Part shown: in pieces, positions 61,138 through 64,000 of the stretch
Layout of the letters: each line of letters begins with the position of its first letter
Numbering within the stretch: the first letter of the stretch is position 1
NCBI GenBank assembly: GCA_937625935.1
Contig: OW569349.1
Span: forward strand, 248,001-312,000
Reading direction: 5' to 3'
From: Tetramitus jugosus
Lineage: Eukaryota; Heterolobosea; Eutetramitea; Acrasida; Vahlkampfiidae
DNA: 64,000 nt
Notes under the pieces: generated by a model
Told to the model about the DNA's origin: nothing
Databases searched by the model: none
The model's input: the letters and a program-made list of their open reading frames with translations, nothing else
Made by a program: the position numbers and the translations under genes

Positions 61138-61894
61138 TTAGAGAATGAGACACTTCTTCTTCTTCTTGTCCTTCTTCTCCTTGTTCTCATCCTTGCCCTT
61201 CTTGTTGTCTTCCTCATCTTCTTCAGCATCAGGGTCGTTTGATTTGTCAATCAATCTCACCAAGCTCAAGAAAATTTCTTCAACGTTGATGCACTCCTTG
61301 GCCGAAGCTTCCAAGAACTTGCAGTCACCAAACTTTTCGGCCATATTGTTACCTTCTTCCTTGCTGACACTTCTCTCCTCTTCCAAATCACACTTGTTAC
61401 CGACCAACACCAATGGAACTTCTTCACTGTCCTTACTTCTCAACAATTGTTCATGAATGGTCATACAGTCTTCGAATGAAGATGGATCAGTGATGGAGTA
61501 GACGAGAACGAAGCCTTGTCCACTTCTCATGTACTGATCTCTCATGGCAGAGTATTCCTCTTGACCAGCAGTGTCGAGAATATCGAGCATACATGCCTTT
61601 CCGTCCACTTGAACGTGCTTTCTGTATGAATCTTCAATAGTAGGGTCATACTTTTCAACAAAGTTACCCTGGATGAATTGAATGGTAAGAGCGGACTTTC
61701 CCACACCACCTAATATTCATTTTGTTGATTATTGTTATTTGTGGTTGGAAGGAGGATTCAACAAAATGTTTGAAAAAAAAAGTGTTTTTGTTGTTGGAGT
61801 TAGTGGAGAGCTTTTTTTTGGGGAGATTGGTGTTGTGTGTGTTTTGCATCAATTACGTACCTGAACCTAAAACGACAATCTTGTATTCTGCCAT
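61138..61894 (-). CDS. RAS: Ras-family small GTPase (two exons)
   Basis: Exons 61861..61894 and 61138..61709 flank a 151-bp GTACGT...AG intron inside the P-loop; the phase-1 join gives [20 protein letters not shown] with numbering identical to human Ras, G12 and G13 unaltered. The 201-residue product has the effector loop [13 protein letters not shown], switch [21 protein letters not shown] and ASAK. The tail is acidic then poly-Lys and ends CLIL, a CAAX box with Leu, predicting geranylgeranylation and plasma-membrane attachment. It resembles Ras/Rap rather than Rho or Rab. Confidence 0.96.
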
Positions 61895-62340
61895 GTTGAT
61901 GCTTCTTCTTATTTACTTGGTATTTGTTTGTTTTGTTTGTCTTTGTTTTCTTCTTGGAGAAAAGCAATAGGAAATTTGTCACACACGGGTTTGATATTTG
62001 ACAGCTGGTGCAAACCGTCAAATTTTATTTTTTTGAGCGAAGCAGCAATGGCCCGCCTGTGTCGCACAACGAAGTCGTTGGTTAGTTCAAGTATAATTCA
62101 AGAGTTGTGGGGAGATGATGGCTCTGAAGTTTCTCCCCTGACACAGGTTGTCAATGAACGACATGATATTCCGAAACTCCCCGAACAAATTCGACTCTTC
62201 TGTAGATGTCGGAAGTTTGACAAAAAGTTCAGCCAAAATCACTCTTGGAGCTCCAAATTCTTGATCAAGTTAAACAACATCAACAAGCAAAAAAATCTTT
62301 GCTCACCAACAACAACAATAACCACAATAACAAACAACAA
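61895..62340. other. Divergent promoter with an overlapping upstream ORF
   Basis: The gap lies between the Ras and mitochondrial membrane-protein starts. A 104-codon frame from the ATG at 62048 to the stop at 62362 (MARLCRTTKSLVSSSIIQEL...) overlaps the right-hand start codon in another frame and may be a uORF or a small gene. CAA/AAC repeats fill 62270-62345. Confidence 0.4.
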
Positions 62341-63249
62341 ATGCAACGATTCACCAGATTAATAGTTTCAACAATCAACCGTTCTCATCACATACGGCGA
62401 AACGCTACTCGTGCTCTACCACAACAAGAGATGTCAACAACACATCGTTGTTTCTCAAGATCACCATCACTACAATTCCGACAAAATGCAACAACAACAT
62501 CGAAACTGAATAACAATAATAATAATACGATCATCAACCATTCACCTTCCAATTGTACTCTATCCAATCATCAATGTGTCACTTTTCACACGAGATTCAC
62601 AAACAACAACAATAACAGTAGTGATCAAAATCATCAACAACAAAAAATGAATAGTTCTATTCTGTATGAGAGCAACTCATCTTCACCCATACTCGTTGCA
62701 CAACAAGCCTACGTTCGACACCGAAACATTATTTGGCTCGTTGGTGCCAATGCTGCACTCCTCTATCTACCCATTGTAGCTCCAGCACTCAAAATCATTA
62801 CAGTGTTGAGCAGTATAGTGTTTGGTTATTTTTCAAAGCAAAACAATCGAAATCATGTGCCTACGATATTGAAATCCATATCGATTGACTCTAGTGATGA
62901 CAGTCGATTCTTGTTGGAGCGATTTGATGGAAGAAAGACAAGTGTTCCCATCAGAGATGTCATTATGGATCATGAGCCATTGTTTAAGGTGTATATGCCG
63001 TTTGGATCATTCTTTTGGAGGTCTTTCCTGTTGAATAAGAGTGATATGAGGAGTGCGAACGAGTTGCGATTCATGGTTGTAAAGTTGGGTGATAGCATGA
63101 GAGAGGACACGAGAAATTTGTCGTTTAATCGCGAGGGTGAAGTAGTGCGAACAGTGTACACTGTGAGGGCAGATGATGAAACGTTGGATGGGTTGAGGGA
63201 GCGATTGGAACAAGTGAGATCTCATCATGATCCACCATCGCAGTTTTAA
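62341..63249 (+). CDS. Mitochondrial membrane protein, unknown
   Basis: The product is 302 residues from the ATG at 62341; the open frame continues upstream without an ATG. The start (MQRFTRLIVSTINRSHHIRR) is a good mitochondrial presequence, and the Asn/Gln/Ser-rich region to about 130 is disordered. Two close membrane helices follow (about 140-190: IIWLVGANAALLYLP and IITVLSSIVFGYF). A folded C-terminal domain has LLERFDGRKTSVPIRDVIMD and VYMPFGSFFWRSFLL. The two-helix hairpin with a conserved tail resembles TMEM70/TMEM186-type assembly factors, but the match is only in layout. Confidence 0.78.
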   Translation: MQRFTRLIVSTINRSHHIRRNATRALPQQEMSTTHRCFSRSPSLQFRQNATTTSKLNNNNNNTIINHSPSNCTLSNHQCVTFHTRFTNNNNNSSDQNHQQQKMNSSILYESNSSSPILVAQQAYVRHRNIIWLVGANAALLYLPIVAPALKIITVLSSIVFGYFSKQNNRNHVPTILKSISIDSSDDSRFLLERFDGRKTSVPIRDVIMDHEPLFKVYMPFGSFFWRSFLLNKSDMRSANELRFMVVKLGDSMREDTRNLSFNREGEVVRTVYTVRADDETLDGLRERLEQVRSHHDPPSQF

Positions 63250-63342
63250 TAATGGATGGAGATGAGGGGTGAATAAAATTACAAATGTAAACAAGAATGA
63301 ATTTCAATTGTATATTTTCCTTTTTCCTTGAACAACTTTCAA

Positions 63343-64000
63343 TTAATTGAATTTGCTCTTGGTGTTGATCGATGAGAAGGATGCAGCTCTGGGGAACATC
63401 ATTTCCTTGATGTTGCTCAGAATGCCCTTGTCGTAAATGTTTGGCAACGATCTGAATCCTTTCTTGACATTTTCGCTCACGGTAATCAATTGTTTCAGTC
63501 TCCATTCCTTGTCGACTGGTATTGGAGCACGTTGTTTGATCACGGGTGCGTTATTATTGGACGATGTGGAGGATTTTCTCTGTGCAGATTTCTTATTCTT
63601 CTTGTTGTTCGATTCAGTTTCATTCACAGTTGCTTGTTGCTTCTGCTGTTGTTGATCTACTTCATCGTCGTCATCATAGATTCGATGATACAGTTCCTTC
63701 ATGTCATCCGGATTCTTTGTTGTTGGATTGTTGCGATACAGATACACGATTCGGTGCAACTTGCCAATATCGTCCCACTTGAACGTTTCATTAGTCGTTC
63801 TATTTTTCATGGTCAAATACATGTGATATCCCCAGAATCCAAACAACATCATTCCAATCGCAATCAAGAAGAACCACTGTGCAATCACAATCAAATACAT
63901 GGACAGCATGTACTGCACAATAATGATTGGAGTGGCTTGAATCTGTTGACCACTTGGTGTCATAAACACTGACTCCATCAAATTTTCCTGTTCGACAATA
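63343..64000 (-). CDS. DHHC palmitoyltransferase, C-terminal part (5' partial)
   Basis: The frame is open to the right edge (…IVEQENLMESVF), so the start and the DHHC-CRD are outside the window. What remains is two hydrophobic spans (IIIVQYMLSMYLIVIAQWFF and LIAIGMMLFGFWGYHMYL) followed by the hallmark TTxE motif in KNRTTNETFKW, which comes just after TM4 in DHHC enzymes. A polar Gln/Asn/Ser-rich cytosolic tail then ends VKKGFRSLPNIYDKG and later a basic patch. DHHC enzymes attach palmitate to cysteines on membrane proteins. The call rests on TTxE position and topology. Confidence 0.72.
   Translation of the reverse strand, partial: IVEQENLMESVFMTPSGQQIQATPIIIVQYMLSMYLIVIAQWFFLIAIGMMLFGFWGYHMYLTMKNRTTNETFKWDDIGKLHRIVYLYRNNPTTKNPDDMKELYHRIYDDDDEVDQQQQKQQATVNETESNNKKNKKSAQRKSSTSSNNNAPVIKQRAPIPVDKEWRLKQLITVSENVKKGFRSLPNIYDKGILSNIKEMMFPRAASFSSINTKSKFN

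Noticed and set aside
1-64000. CRISPR arrays, insertion sequences or bacterial operons
   Set aside because: No direct-repeat/spacer array was seen and all genes are eukaryotic with spliceosomal introns.

Overview
The window is nuclear DNA of a unicellular eukaryote, most likely a heterolobosean amoeboflagellate of the Naegleria type. This is inferred from the gene content, not proven by a marker gene. The grounds are: a compact AT-rich genome with about 43 genes in 64 kb, nearly all recognisably eukaryotic; short introns (mostly 52-200 bp) with GTATGT or GTAAGT donors; the standard code; many (CAA)n/(GTT)n tracts; and an unusual mix of protein families (plant-like CIPK kinase, MGM101, ATAD5, RGS, SHAQKY-type MYB). 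Twenty-one introns were placed by hand by matching reading phase and protein family alignment across each junction.

Layout. 1-10 kb: the C-terminal part of a FAM91 trafficking protein, an ABC half-transporter, a mitochondrial AUH-type hydratase, an MFS carrier and two tandem Kelch genes. 10-20 kb: a small unrecognised ORF, a nuclear-type peroxiredoxin Q, UBC9, a CIPK-like kinase, a membrane-anchored unknown, ITFG1 and a stand-alone FERM protein. 19.6-34.5 kb: DNA topoisomerase II, phosphoglycerate dehydrogenase, a small membrane protein, a large beta-propeller protein with a weak FANCB/FAAP100-like look, elongin A, uracil-DNA glycosylase, a VWA protein and a five-exon ankyrin gene with a 9-nt microexon. 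34.5-46 kb: a small ORF, HemW, a MYB protein, a BTB-BACK-TLDc protein, a His-rich Cys4 protein, MIC60 and a peroxiredoxin-like/RGS fusion. 46-64 kb: RPB4, mitochondrial OSGEPL1/Qri7, PEX7, a decayed non-LTR retroelement fragment beside a tRNA-Ser gene, an ACC-synthase-like aminotransferase, MGM101, a SMYD-like SET protein overlapping ATAD5 at the 3' ends, a three-exon Cys-rich secreted protein, an ankyrin protein, a dual-specificity phosphatase, a Ras GTPase, a mitochondrial membrane protein and the C-terminal part of a DHHC palmitoyltransferase running off the right edge.

There are no operons. Neighbours are mostly unrelated, but many pairs are divergent and share 130-450 bp promoter gaps. 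The one functional theme is DNA maintenance: TOP2, UNG, ATAD5 and the divergent ELOA/FANCB-like pair each have an E2F-like palindrome (TTTGGCGCGAAA or TTGGCGCCAAA type) just upstream, which suggests a cell-cycle regulon. MGM101, OSGEPL1, MIC60 and AUH are mitochondrial. The strongest novelty candidates are the peroxiredoxin-like/RGS fusion, the E2F-like regulon with its FANCB-like member, and the microexon.
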